Positions 34,466-46,170 are shown, counted from the first letter of the stretch. The stretch: 64,000 bases of DNA from Lepturacanthus savala (GCA_030544235.1 CM060464.1:37995280-38059279), one strand, 5' to 3'. Made by a program: numbers and translations. Notes: generated by a model from the letters alone, not told the origin.

Positions 34466-36395
34466 TTTCTGTGTTTTCATGGACTCAAACATCCAGAGCC
34501 GTTTTAGTGTTTGCAGCAGGAGTTTTGGAGTGTTTTAGGAGGTCAGGCCATCATGGTTTTAATAATCTGTCAGATCTATAAAACAGTAGATATGCAGCAG
34601 GTGTTATGAAACGTAGCCTGAGGGGCCAAGTGAAACCATTCCACTCACTGAATTTTTCATCTTTACCTTAACTTGAATTACTGGAGGAGAAAAACACTCA
34701 TATTGACATTTTGCTAGACTCCGTTTATTGATCAGTGGATCACATCTGCAGCTGAAGCAATTTTCATTTTCCCCCTCAGAGCCTCCATTCAGCAGCTCCG
34801 CCACAGTAAATCCACTATAACACTGAAAGTAGACACTTCATGGCAGGATGGGACTTTGCTCCAGATTTACACCTCTCGAAGAAGGACTTCAGTCTGTGGA
34901 CTGAGACGTTTCCTGCTGAGAGGCCAGATTATCTGACTGTGACCAGAAACTGAAGCCGTAATAGTTAAAAGCTGCTTTCACATGTTTGCATCAGAGTTTC
35001 TAATATTTCAGGTGTATCATTGACACAAAATTGGAGGCATTTCATTCCAAACTGTAGCAATTCCAAACTACATGTAGGTCTGTACCGAGGGGTTTGTTCA
35101 TATATATTGTTCAGAGCATTTCATTCCTAAAAACATGGCAAATATTTATTCTGATAGATTGATAAAAAGACAGTTACTATGAAAACTTTGACTCTAATAA
35201 TGTCAACAAAACCAAACAAGAATTTTGAACTTGTCTTCATCTTCAGCATTTCTGTTCTGGAGTTGTTTTCAAATAAGATCATATTCACTTAGATAATGCT
35301 TCATCTGCATATGTAAAGTTGACATTTCAGAAACCTTCTAATACAAAAAGAACATGTCTAAATAGTTCTTTGGAGGAGTGAATTCAGCTTCTTTGGATCT
35401 ATGGATCTTTGGATAGAAACCTACTTTGGAAGTTCCTGAAGGCCTTCAGTGTGTTTGAGTGTAATCTCACCTGAATAATCAGGTTTCATTTCCACCAGCT
35501 CACCATTCCCAGCAGGAGAAGTGACTTGTTGGCTAATTAGTGAGAATAAGAAGTGAAAAGCAGAGAGAATGTGAAACACGCCTGGTGTCTCACATTGAGT
35601 CCAGGGCCTGATTTAGAAGCTCTGTGTCTGCAGAAAGTCACAGAGAACATGGGCAGAAAATAGCAGAAAAATAAACCTTGGAACATTACTTCATGCCTTA
35701 GTTTAAGGTTAATGTTTCTGCTGTTTCCTGCTAAACAAAAAAGAATGAATTCATAAAATAAGTAAGCTTCCACTTGAAATGAAAGAATTAGAATTTAGTA
35801 AGGTAAAGTATGAACAGTGTGGAGATGCAGATTGTTTGTTATTAATGATTCCTCTCACATTCCTCTACTTGTGCTTGTAGTGGGTCAGAACTATTAAATA
35901 AATGTATTTATTTATTGAATAATGAATATTAGCCCCACACTCTATGGTTATGCAGGTTATATAGGTCCAGATGACGGTTTACTCCCCAGTGTCTCAACTC
36001 AACTTCATCATCTCCACCAAGGATCTGATGTCATCTGTCTGTTTCTCTCACTCTAAAACTTTAGCTTTCTTAAAATCATAAAACAAATTAGTAAAATCTC
36101 AAACTGTTGAAAACCAAAAACACATAAAAATGGGTTTTAAATCTAGTTTAACAAGCAGCAGCAAGCAGGAGAATCAGGATGAAGCAGCTCAACCCTGATT
36201 AAAGAAAAAAAAGAAGCTTAAAATGCAATAAAACAGCCTCATTATTCAGACACACTTCATCTAAACACACTATCTGTATTACCTGCATTCTTTCAGCTGT
36301 TTTCATTATTACTGATGCTGTTTATTATTATTCTTCATCTGAAAATCTCCACTCTTACTCCAGGCATAGCTCAAACTCCTGTTTTTTGCTTTTTT
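34466..36395. other. Unassigned sequence, about 1.9 kb
   Basis: AT-rich, unique-looking DNA. Open frames here are under 80 codons without motifs. I see no exon, RNA gene or transposon signature. Confidence 0.5.
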
Positions 36396-36399
36396 TGCT

Positions 36400-36524
36400 T
36401 GTGGTACAGTGGTTAGAGCTGTTGCCTCATCAGAAGGTCCAGCTTCTAGTTCTGGTCCAGGTTCTAATCCTGGTCCAGGTTCTAATCCTGGTCCAGGTTC
36501 CAATCCGTGGTCTGGGACCTTTCT

Positions 36525-36530
<6 letters not shown>
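36400..36530 (+). repeat. tRNA-derived SINE-like fragment with triplicated B box
   Basis: GGTACAGTGGTTAGAGCTGT resembles the A-box region of fish tRNA-derived SINEs, followed by TTGCCTCATCAGAAGGTCC. The B-box-like GGTTCTAATCC occurs three times in an 18-bp tandem repeat (36460-36470, 36478-36488, 36496-36506, the last GGTTCCAATCC). TGGGACCTTTCTGTGT then continues the family's usual downstream sequence into a GT run. No complete tRNA fold is expected. Confidence 0.55.

Positions 36531-36562
<32 letters not shown>
36529..36562. repeat. (GT)n microsatellite
   Basis: About 17 GT repeats at the 3' side of the SINE-like fragment. Confidence 0.93.
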
Positions 36563-36564
<2 letters not shown>

Positions 36565-37789
36565 TCATCTAGGTCAGGGGTCATCTAATCCAGAGGTCAT
36601 CAACCTGCAGCTCTCTAGCGCCCCATAGTCCTCCTGGAAAATGTAAAATGATGGTGGAATTTATTCATTATTGACTATAATATATTTATTTGTACTGTGA
36701 TCTGTCTATTTATTACCAGGTCACTGTGTCATGCTTCTTATGGCCAATGAAAATTAGAATTTAGACATTTTCTTCTTAAAAATAATTTGATCCATTATCA
36801 AAATAGTTGGCGATGAATGTGATATTTGGTAACTAATCAATGAATCAATGAATGGACTAATGGTTGCAGCTCTAGTCTGATTCTGGCAGATCCAGACTTC
36901 CTGTAAGATAAAATAGTTTTAAACTTCAGGTGAATTAACACATGTTAATAGAGAGAAACCTGATTCTGTGAGAGGAGTCTTACAGAGAAATGGGACCAGA
37001 CTAATTGTTGGATCTTTCTTTTTCCATGATTGTGTGTGTGAATAATCAGCATCAGCAGTTGTTTTACCAACAGTTTGTCCACTGGTGAAATAATCAGCTT
37101 TTCTCTCTTTATGAAGTTTGGAGTTCTCTCTAATAGTCTCTTCCAGCTCCTTAAAAGTTGGTTTTGGCAAAAAGTTCCAGCTTTTCATTCCTCTCCCTCT
37201 GAATCAAATCCTTCCTTTCGGCTCATCGAGGAGAAAACACAAAACATCGGCAGCTTTTGTTCGTCAGATCACCGAGCTTGACTTTCACTTTTCTTCCCTT
37301 TGCTGCTTTTTCTAAATTTTGCTATGATTGAAATGTGTTTTGCAAAGTACTGGAGGCAAAGGCGTTTCATTCTGTACATGAGAGCACACAATAGCAGCCA
37401 TTGTTGGGCATCTAATGGGAATGTTAAGTACCAGCAGGCAGAGGCACTTTTATCTTGCCTATTTACCACTGTCACAACCAGCAGGAAGTTGGAGCTGGAG
37501 GGAATGAGCAGCTTCTTTTATTTTCTGATCCCTGTCCGGATGCTTTCATCTCTGGCTGCTGCTAACTGAACGCTGCTGTTTGTGGAGAATCAAAGGCTGC
37601 GATTACACTGGAATATTTGAAGGTTTGGCAGGAAGAAAAGAAACAACGTTAAAACACAAAAATAAATAAAAACAGTTAAATTCAACATCTCTAAAAAGGT
37701 GTGTGTTGGCTGCAGGATCCTCGGCCTCCAGATTCAAGAATGATCCGAATCTGAGTTCAGACGAGCAGGATTTTAAAAAAGTAACAGCT
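36563..37789. other. Mostly unassigned; fragment of repeat family M at 36761-36874
   Basis: 36585-36640 (AACCTGCAGCTCTCTAGC) resembles the end of a hAT-type fish repeat, too short to assign. 36761-36874 is the terminal part of repeat M (ACATTTTCTTCTTAAAAA, then CCATTATCAAAATAGTTGG). The rest, to the triplet array, has only short open frames without motifs. Confidence 0.45.
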
Positions 37790-39382
37790 GTGTTAGCAGC
37801 AGCAGCAGCAGTAGCAGTAACAGTAACAACAGCAGCAGCAGTAGGAGCAGCAGTAGTAGTAGTAACAGCAGTAGCAACAGTAGTAACAACAGCGGCAGTA
37901 GCAGCACTAGCAGTAGCAACAGCATTAGCAGTAACAGCAGCAGCAGCAGTAACAGCAGCAGCAGTAGCAGTAGCAGCAGCAGTAGCAGTAACAGCAGCAG
38001 CAGTATCAGCAGCAGTAGATGTAACAGCAGCAGCAGTAGCACTAGCAGCAGTAGCAGCAGCAGCAGCAGTAGCAATAGCAATAGCAGTAGCAGTAGCAGC
38101 AGTAACAGCAGCAGCAGTAGCAGTAACAGCAGTAGCAGCAGCAGCAGTAACAGCAGCAGCAGCAGCAGTAACAGCAGCAGCAGTAGTAAAAAGTAGCAGT
38201 AACAGTAGCAGTAGCACTAACAGTAGCACTAACAGCAGCAGCAGTAGCAGTAACAGCAGCAGCAGTAGCAGTAACAGCAGTAGCAGCAGCAGTAACAGCA
38301 GCAGTAGCAGCAGCAGTAACAGTAACAGCAGTAGCAGCAGCAGTAACAGCAGCAGTAGCAGCAGCAGTAACAGCAGCAGCAGCAGCAGTAGCACTAGCAG
38401 TAACAGCAGGAGCAGCAGCAGTAACAGCAGCAGTAGCAGCAGCAGTAACAGTAACAGCAGCAGCAGTACCAGTAGCAGTAGCAGCAGTAACAGTAGCAGC
38501 AGTAGCAATAGCAGTAGCAGCAGCAGTAGCAGCAGCAGCAGTAGCAGTAACAGCAGTAGCAGCAGCCGCAGTAACAGCAGCAGCAGCAGTAACAGTAACA
38601 GCAGCGGTAGTAAAAAGTAGCAGTAACAGTAGCAGTAACAGTAGCATTAGCAGTAGCAGTAACAGCAGCAGCAGTACCAGCAGCAGCAGTAGCAGCAGCA
38701 GCAGTAACAGCAGCAGCAGCAGCAGTAACAGTAGCAGCAGTAGCAGTAACAGCAGCAGCAGCAACAGTAGCACTGGCAGTAACAGCAGGAGCAGCAGCAG
38801 TAACAGCAGCAGTAGCAGCAGCAGTAACAGCAGCAGCAGTAGCAGTAACAGTAGCAGCAGCAGCAGTAGCAGTAACAGCAGTAGTAGCAGCAGCAGTAAC
38901 AGTAAGAGCAGCAGTAACAGTAAGAGCAGCAGCAGTGGCAGTAGCAGCAGCAGCAGTAGCAGCAGCAGTAGTAAAAAGTAGCAGAACAGTAGCAGTAGTA
39001 GTAGTAACAGCAGTAGCAACAGTAGTAACAGCAGTAGCAACAGTAGTAACAACAGCAGCAGTAGCAGTAGCAGCAGCATTAGCAGTAACAGCAGCAGTAT
39101 CAGCAGCAGTAAAAGCAGCAGCAGCAGTAGCAGCAGCAGTAACATTAACAGCAGCAGCAACAGTAGTAGTAAAAAGTAGCAGTAACAGTAGCAGCACCAG
39201 CAGTAGCAGCAGCAGTACTAGCAGTAGCAGCAGCATTACCAGTAGCAGCAGCAGCAGCAGTAGCAGCAGTGGCCGTAGCAGCAGCAGTAGCAGCAGCATT
39301 ACCAGTAGCAGCAGCAGCAGTAGCAGTAGCAGCAGCAGTAACAGCAGTATCAGCAGCAGTAACAGGAGCAGCAGTAGCAGTT

Positions 39383-39413
<31 letters not shown>

Positions 39414-40409
39414 TAGCACTAGCAGTAGCAGTAACAGCAGCAGCAGCAGCAGCAGTAGCAGCAGCAGTAACAGTAAGAGCAGCAGCAGTGGCAGCAGCAG
39501 TAGTAAAAAGTAGCAGTAGCAGTAGTAGTAGTAACAGCAGTAGCAACAGTAGTAACAACAGCGGCAGTCGCAGTAGCACTAACAGCAGCAGCAGTAGCAG
39601 TAGCAGTAACAGTAACAGCAGCAGCAGCAGCAGTAGCAGCAGCAGCAACAGCAGTAGTAAAAAGTAGCAGTAACAGTAGCAGCAGTAGCAGCAGCAGCAG
39701 TAGAAGCAGTAGCAGCAGCAGTAACAGCAGTAGCAGCAGCAGTAACACTAGCCGCAGTAGCAGCAGCAGCAGTAGTAGCAGCAGCAGTAGTAAAAAGTAG
39801 CAGTAACAGTAGCAGTAGCAGTAGTAGTAGTAATAGCAGTAGCAACAGTAGTAACACTAGCAGCAGTAGCAGTAGCAGCAGCACTAACAGCAGTAGCAGC
39901 AGCAGTAACACTAGCAGCAGTAGCAGCAGCAGCAGCAGTAGTACTAGCAGTAGCAGGAGCAGTAACAGCAGCAGTAGCAGTAGTAAAAAGTAAGAGTATC
40001 AGTAGCATTAGCAGTAGCAGTAACAGCAGCAGCAGTAGCAGCAGCATTAGTAGCAGCAGCAGCAGCAGTAACAGCAGTAGCAGCAGCAGTAACAGTAGCA
40101 GCAGTAGCAGTAACAGCAGCAGCAGTAGCACTAGCAGTAACAGCAGCAGCAGCAGTAGCAGCAGCAGTAACAGTAACAGCAGCAGCAGCAGAAATAGAAA
40201 GTAGCAGTAACAGTAGCAGTAGCATTAGCAGTAGCAGTAACAGCAGTAGCAGCAGCAGTAACAGTAGCAGCAGTAGCAGTAACAGCAGCGGCAGCAGCAG
40301 TAGCACTAGCAGTAACAGCAGGAGCAGCAGCAGTAACAGCAGCAGTAGCAGCAGCAGTAACAGTAACAGCAGCAGCAGTACCAGTAGCAGTAGCAGCAGT
40401 AACAGTAGC

Positions 40410-40441
<32 letters not shown>

Positions 40442-41000
40442 TAGCAGTAGCAGCAGTAGCAATAGCAGTAGCAGCAGTAGCAATAGCAGTAGCAGCAGCA
40501 GTAGCAGCAGCAGCAGTATCAGTAGCAGTAACAGTAACAGCAGCAGTAGCAGTAGCAGCAGTAACTGTAACAGCAGCAGCAGCAGCAGCAGCAGCAGTAG
40601 CACTAGCAGTAGCAGCAGCAGCAGTAACAGCAGCATTAGCAGCAGCAGTAGTAAAAAGTAGCAGTAACAGTAGCAGTAGCAGTAGTAGTAGTAACAGCAG
40701 TAGCAGCAGCAGTAACAGCAGCAGCAGCAGTAGTAAAAAGTAGCAGTAGCACTAACAGTAGCAGCAGTAGCAGCAGCATTAGCAGTAACAGCAGTAGCAG
40801 CAGCAGTATCAGCAGCAGCAGCAGTAACAGTAACAGCAGCAGTAGTAAAAAGTAGCAGTAACAGTAGCAGTAGTAGTAGTAACAGCAGTAGCAACAGTAG
40901 TTACAACAGCGGCACTAGCAGTAGCAGTAGCAGTAACAGCAGTAGCAGTAGCAGCAGCAGTAACAGCAGCAGCATCAGTAGCACTAGCAGTAGCAGTAGC
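37790..41000. repeat. 3.2-kb trinucleotide array (CAG/TAG/AAC)
   Basis: Almost pure NNN triplets in one register: CAG, TAG and AAC (reading GCAGTAACAGCAGCAGTAGC), with rare ATT, ACT, GGC and GGA variants. A longer motif, AGTAGTAAAAAGTAGCAG, recurs about a dozen times (for example near 38186, 38608, 38970, 39168, 39502, 39658, 39789, 39980, 40650, 40733, 40845). Leu-, Ala/Val/Thr- and Ser/Asn-rich open frames of up to 370 codons run in several frames on both strands. They are a direct result of the triplet register and are not proteins. Confidence 0.97.
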
Positions 41001-41136
41001 ACTTTACACATTGTCACTCATTGTACTGATCTTTTGTTTTCCTTGTAATGTAGGCCTTAAATTTGAATAAATCTTTAGAAATGGTTCCACTGTGTAGTCT
41101 CCCCTTTGTTGTGGTCTGCCTTGAGCCAGGTTGTCA
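41001..41136 (+). repeat. Gypsy-4 5' LTR, truncated
   Basis: It matches the last 140 bp of the 3' LTR (ACTTTACACAT..., GTAGTCTCCCCTTTGTTGTG, GAGCCAGGTTGTCA), including AATAAA near 41068. The upstream 240 bp are replaced by the triplet array. Confidence 0.85.
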
Positions 41137-41815
41137 GTACCTTACTAATGTCTGTGTATTATTTAAGCCTGATTGTGATTGTTATTCAGATACTCACAGT
41201 GTTTGTTTAGGTTGCTTAATTGCTTAATTGGTTTATGTTACTCTGGCTTAGTATGGGGGGGGATTGGTGGCCACCTTACTTCTGGTAGTTGAGACCTGGT
41301 TATCAATGGCAATCGTCAGCTGGATGGTGAATGACCCAGTTTATTATGATCACATGCCTTTTGTCTATGAAGTATGTGGTTAGAGACCATGAGCTACATG
41401 AACTCCCTGTGGTAGGCGTAGCATTTTGTTGTTGTTTTTGTTTGTTGTTTTACTTTGTTGTTTTTGGTGCCTACTCAGCAGTGCCATTAGGGTGCCGTTG
41501 GTAGTTATGCTTCTATGAGTGCACTGAAGGCTAGGTTGTGGTTAGTCAGGGATCTTTTGTTGAGTTAGATGTGGGGTAGCTCTTTAGCTTCATTTGATAT
41601 ATAAAGCTACTCACCATTCCATCTTGTAGTATTGTGGTTGATAACAGGGTTTGGGCTATATTGTTTTAACATCAGTGTGATTGCTTGATAAATTATATTA
41701 TTTTGAATTGGGTTTTGCATTGTCATTGTGGTGGCCTGTTGATTGCTTGTTATTGGGTTCAGGTTAAACCTTTGTAGCCTTAAAGGGTTTTGTTAAATAG
41801 ATCCTGTGAAAGAAT

Positions 41816-42900
41816 TTGTGGCTATCAGTTGAGTTGCTAAGACAGCTAAAGGTAGATGATTTGTGGAGAGTTATTGGTCATTATCAACTGAGCTTTGATG
41901 TTGCGCCAGGTTGTGCTAAGAAACAGGAAGTTGTTGCTTCCATACAGGCTGGGTTAATGATCAAGGGGACCCTGGAGGAGGAGGACATGTCCTCGGCCAC
42001 TTCTGGTAGAGCTGCAGTGGGTGTAGTGGGTATGAGGGCTGGTTTGTCATTTGCAGAGCAAAGAAAGAGCGCTGCTGATGAGGAGTCTGACAGTAGGCCT
42101 AGAGACAGTTTAGGCAACATGGTTCGACTCTTACCAAAGTTTAATGAAAGAAATCCTGATGTACTCTTTTCATTATTTGAGTCTGGTCAATGAGAGGAGT
42201 TGGGCTGATTCATATCACACAGCATTAATTCAGGGTGTAATTCCACCTAAAGCTCAAGAGGCCTATTTAGCACTTGATCCTGCAGATAGGAAATCTTATG
42301 ACAAAGTAAAATCTGCTGTACTTCTATCCTATGAACTGAGCACTGAAGACGGTTGCACTTCAGAAATTGGTGTAAAACTGATAAACAGTCATGTGGAAGT
42401 AGCCAGAGAGTTGGTAAGTCACTTTAAACATTGGCGTGAGGCTGCAGGAGTTGGGACTCTGGATGACCTATACAAGGTTTTGTTGTTGGAGCAGTATCAC
42501 TCATGAATCCATTGTAAATCACCTCAATGAGAAAAAAACAAAAACTGCCCTTGAAGCTGCCAAGAGGGCTGATGAGTTTGTGTTGATGAACAAAAGTCAC
42601 GCTAGTGAGTTCCATGGTGTAAGTTAAGCCTACAGGGTCTGCTCAGAATAGAGGTCATCAGTCTCATTACCGCGCGGAGTTCCTGAGCAGGAGTTCTAGT
42701 GTCTCACCTCCTCATACAATACATGCTAGTCCATGTAGAGTTGATTCTGACTCTATTTGCATCTATTGTTTGGGAAGGGGACACTGGAAGAAGGATTGCC
42801 CGGTTCTTAGAGGTAGAACGTATAATGGTAAGGGTGTATTGCCTGCTTGACCTCAAACCATGTCTGCATGCATCAGTGGGTGACAGGGGATTGGGGGACC
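41816..42900 (+). pseudogene. gag: Gypsy-4 Gag with SCAN-like capsid segment and CCHC knuckle
   Basis: Broken gag in at least three frames. The first part (to 42193) has LLRQLKVDDLWRVIGHYQL, a helical N-terminal block, and ends near VRLLPKFNERN. The second part (42180-42506) carries the capsid, including KAQEAYLALDPADRKSYDKV and FKHWREAAGVGTLDDLYKVL followed by LLEQY. The last stretch resembles the core of the SCAN domain, which is known to derive from a Gmr1-like Gag. A CCHC knuckle, CIYCLGRGHWKKDC, is at 42758-42799 in yet another frame. No ATG is convincing, so the start is approximate. Confidence 0.75.
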
Positions 42901-42949
42901 AGATGATGAGGTGAGTAAAGCCATAAGGTAAGGCCATCAATGACTGCTC

Positions 42950-44600
42950 TACCAATTCCTTCTGTGAAACGCAGATTTCCAAGCGCACCACTGAACCCTG
43001 ACTTCACTGTTCTAGACAAGGTACCTCCTGACTACAGTTACTTCATCACAACATGTTTTGTTTCTGTGGAGAGTAGTCCACAAAAACTACCTGAAAAGAT
43101 ACTGTGGGACATAGGGGGTTCAGTATCTTTCATTTTAGACTCTGTATTAGATTTTTCTGAGAGGTCAAGTCTGGGGAGAAATGTGCTAAGCTGAGATATC
43201 GGTATGCATACTTGGCTGGTTCCCCTGCACAAAATCCAACTTGACTCTGAACTGGTTAAGGGGGAAGTTGCAGTAGCCCATAGGTCAACCTGCCAGTGGA
43301 AGGTGTCTTTCATTCTAGGTAATGATCTGGCAGGCAGGAGGGTAGGAGAGGGGGTTCCACCACCACCTCCTATAGTGACATTTGGACCAATGGTTTCATC
43401 TAGTCCTGACAGTAATGAGAGGGTGTTTCCAGGAGTGTTCACTGCTTGTGTAGTGACTCGCTCTATGGGGCGATCAGAACCTAAAGGAGGAGCTAAAGAG
43501 CGAGCTAAACAAAATGCTGTTGAACTAACTGATCTGCCTCTTTCCCTGTCTTTTGGACAGGGAAAGAGGCATGGTCAACAGGAAGACCCAGAGCTGAGAT
43601 CATTATTTGGTGAGGTCAAGTCCACAGAAGAGGTGGAGCTTGGCACATGGGTATTTTCTATTGGATGATGTGCTGGTTCATAAGTGGCTTCCTCATGGTG
43701 GCTGTTCTGTAAATGATCCAGTGTTTCAGGTTGTCATTCTTACAACGTTCAGGGACATGGTTTTGGAGACAGCCCATGGTGGTGTAGCAGACCATATGAA
43801 GGTAAAAAGACCTGTGATAGGTTGCTATGTTATTTCTTCTGGCCAGGGCTAAGGAAGGATATTACTAGGTTTATCAAGACCTGTCATACCTGCCAGCTTT
43901 CTGGTAAGCCTAACCACACCATTAAACCCACACCTCTTTATCCCGTTCCTGCAGTGAGTGAGCCGTTCAAGCATATCATCGACTGTGTAGGACCTCTCCC
44001 TCCATCGAAATCAGGGTGCATCTATCTGTTGAGGGTAATATGTCAAACCACTCAGTACCCAGCAGCGTATATCCACTATGATCCATCACTACACAGTGCA
44101 TTGTGAAAGGTGTCTCAGTTTATATCTTTGGTATTCTTAGCATCATACAGAGTGACCAGGGATCAAACTTCACATTACAAATGTTTGTCTAAGTTCCACA
44201 ACACTTAAAGATGAAGCATAATAAACTTACCATGCTCAGAGCCAGGGGCTCTTCAGGGGTTCCATCAAACTCTGAAGTCACTGCCGTCTTCCTATTGTAC
44301 TAAGTTTAAAGCGGACTAGGAGGAGGGACGACATTAGCTTATGCTGTTGGCTAGAGAACAGGAGAGTACAGGATTTAGTCCCAGTGAATTGGTGTTTGGA
44401 TATAGATGGCGGGCGAACATCTGACAGCTGTCCAGAAGAAGATGAAGCAGTACTATGACCACAGAACAGAGCCTCGAGTGTTCTGTCCTGGGGACCAAGT
44501 GTTGGCATTATTGCCCATCTCTACTTCACCGGTCCAGGCCAGGTTCACTGGACTATACACAGTGGTTTGACAGGTCTTTGAGCAGAACTATTTAATAATC
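42950..44600 (+). pseudogene. pol: Gypsy-4 Pol part 1: protease and integrase
   Basis: Protease: ILWDIGGSVSF at about 43100, where the expected catalytic DTG reads DIG, and SFILGNDLAG at about 43310. Integrase follows directly: LDDVLVHKWLPHGG (about 43660), a zinc-binding region with HGGVADHMKVK and ITRFIKTCHTCQLSGKPNHT, a catalytic start with HIIDCVGPLPPSKSGC (about 43970), the second Asp block QSDQGSNFTLQ (about 44150), and an IN C-terminal tail RVFCPGDQVLALLP (about 44478). Several frame changes and stops intervene. No RT block lies between gag and IN, so this is genuinely a protease-integrase order. Confidence 0.75.
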
Positions 44601-44759
44601 CTGACCGGAAAAAGTCAACTCAACTTGCTAAAAGGTTATTATGCCATGTATCCCATGTATTCAGCTCAGGAGCAAGTATAGATGAGGAGGTTAAGCCTAC
44701 TATGTTGGTTACTGTCAAGCACATAACAAAAACCAAGGGAGACACAGTATTCAAATAAA

Positions 44760-45115
44760 CCTTACATTCATTAAATAAATCAAAAGTTAGTCAAAGAATT
44801 AAATCCGGTGGAGGGGAGAACGGGGAACTGAACAGAACAGCCCAGAGAGACAAGAGAGGCTTATATAATGGGTGGCGATGCCCAGGCCCAGGTGCCCACA
44901 CTTAGCTAATTGACCTGCTTGCTCTGCTCTCCAGTCCTATTGGGCAAAAGAAAAGAGAGGATTTGGAGCAAAGCACATTAACCAAAAGAAACAAAACTAA
45001 CCAAAGTGAACTATAAAATACAATGCTACACCAGACCAATAACGTATCAAATAACACCATACTATAAGACACAATATACCATAATACTATATACAGGGAA
45101 CAGTTACCTCGACTA
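44760..45115. other. Probable unidentified insertion in Gypsy-4
   Basis: Between the IN tail and the RT N-terminus lies AT-rich sequence without Gmr1 similarity (AAATAAACC at about 44754, TATATAATGG at about 44863, CTATAAAATACAATG at about 45011). I found no terminal repeats or TSD, so its nature is open; it could also be a divergent spacer. Confidence 0.35.
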
Positions 45116-45179
45116 ATGTTTTCATCAGCTGTGGCAGCATTGGCAGCAGAGAAAGGTGAGGCGGATTCAAGTAGGGTGG

Positions 45180-45760
45180 TAGACAGAGCACTGTGTCCTC
45201 GGCTCAAAAATTCATAGCTGATTTCAGTGATCTAGTGGGTCATTTACCTGAGGAACAGAGCAGTTTTCTGAGCTGATAGCTACTTTCCCATCTCTGTTTT
45301 CTGATATTTCTTCTCATACTCATTTATTGCAGCATGATATTGATGTTGGAGAAGCTGAGCCAATTTGTCAGAGATTCTAGTCCCACTGGAGAAGCACCGC
45401 CGCCTGGATGTCGAGGTTCAGTATATGATCGACAACGGGTTGGCGGTGCCTTCAAACTCCAGTTGAGCCTGTCCGTGTATACTGGTAGGAAAACCAGACC
45501 ATACAGACAGGTCTCTTTACCTTGGATGGAGGATTGTGTGGATGCAGTGGGCTCTGCCAGGTTTGTGAATAAGTTCGATCTGTGGGGTTACTGGCTACTG
45601 GCAGGTTTCACCGACTCCCCGTGCCCAAGAGATTTTTGTATGAGTTTGGAAGGGCTACAGTGACATACCTGGGGAAGGTATTAGGGCAAGAACAGGTGAA
45701 ACCAAGAGTTGCTGGGGGGTAGGCAGCGGTCGATAGAGGTGTGGGTGGAGGATGGCCGCG
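45180..45760 (+). pseudogene. pol: Gypsy-4 Pol part 2: reverse transcriptase N-terminal part
   Basis: RT begins with a typical Gypsy N-terminal block in broken frames: DLVGHLPEEQSSFLSELIAT (about 45220) and LLQHDIDVGEAEPICQRF (about 45326). The palm fragment SLPWMEDCVDAVGSARFVNK continues FDLWGYW (about 45516-45585). VTYLGKVLGQEQVKPRVA at about 45660 belongs well downstream in an intact RT, so the YxDD region between is deleted. RNase H is absent, and the purine tract before the LTR follows. Non-functional. Confidence 0.75.
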
Positions 45761-45789
45761 GTGTTGGGCCTCTGTTTTAAGGGGGAGAG

Positions 45790-46170
45790 TGTTATGTATT
45801 CCTGAGGAATAGGTGTCCTTCTTCTGTGGGGTGGAGGAGGGGCTGTTTTCCCGGTGCATTGTGGTTTTGTCTTTTTTTCCCTATCAGGTCAGCTCCAGTA
45901 CTGGTGAACATGGTTTGGGCTTATTTCCTGGAAGAGTATTTGAGGAGAAGACTCCAGGGCTGTTTTTTCTCTCTCTGTCTGCCATGACTAGATGATCAGT
46001 TGCACATTCTCCATGCAACAATCCAAACCACTTTACACATAGTCAACAATTGTACTGATCTTTAGTTTTCTTTGTAATTTAGGCCTTAAATTTTAATAAA
46101 TCTTTAGAAATGGTTTCACTGTGTAGTCTCCCCTTTGTTGTGATCTGCCTTGAGCCGGGTTGTCATAACA
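45790..46170 (+). repeat. Gypsy-4 3' LTR
   Basis: 381 bp from TGTTATGTATTCC to TTGTCATAACA, preceded by the purine tract AAGGGGGAGAG. AATAAA is near 46098. The ends form a 6-bp inverted repeat TGTTAT/ATAACA. Confidence 0.88.

Larger units (their letters stand above)
41001..46170 (+). mobile_element. Gypsy-4: Gmr1-like LTR retrotransposon (IN before RT), decayed
   Basis: Fragments of gag, a CCHC knuckle, protease, integrase and then reverse transcriptase lie between a truncated 5' LTR (41001-41136) and a complete 3' LTR (45790-46170). Integrase upstream of RT is the order known for Gmr1-type Gypsy elements of deuterostomes. Sequence after the 3' LTR (GTAACAGCAGCAGTAA) is the triplet array again, so the element inserted into that array. 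The part of the 5' LTR before its last 136 bp is missing where it meets the array. Confidence 0.8.

Noticed and set aside
28298..34581. Repeated 60-124-codon frames rich in Phe, Leu, Ser and Cys
   Set aside because: They follow the satellite monomer, exist on both strands and repeat with its 1,325-bp period; not genes.
36919..37188. Minus-strand 89-codon frame
   Set aside because: No motif and no supporting structure; expected by chance in this length of DNA.
37603..40894. Long poly-Leu, Ala/Val/Thr and Ser/Asn open frames
   Set aside because: They occur in several frames on both strands and result from the in-phase triplet array; no start context, domain or non-repeat sequence.
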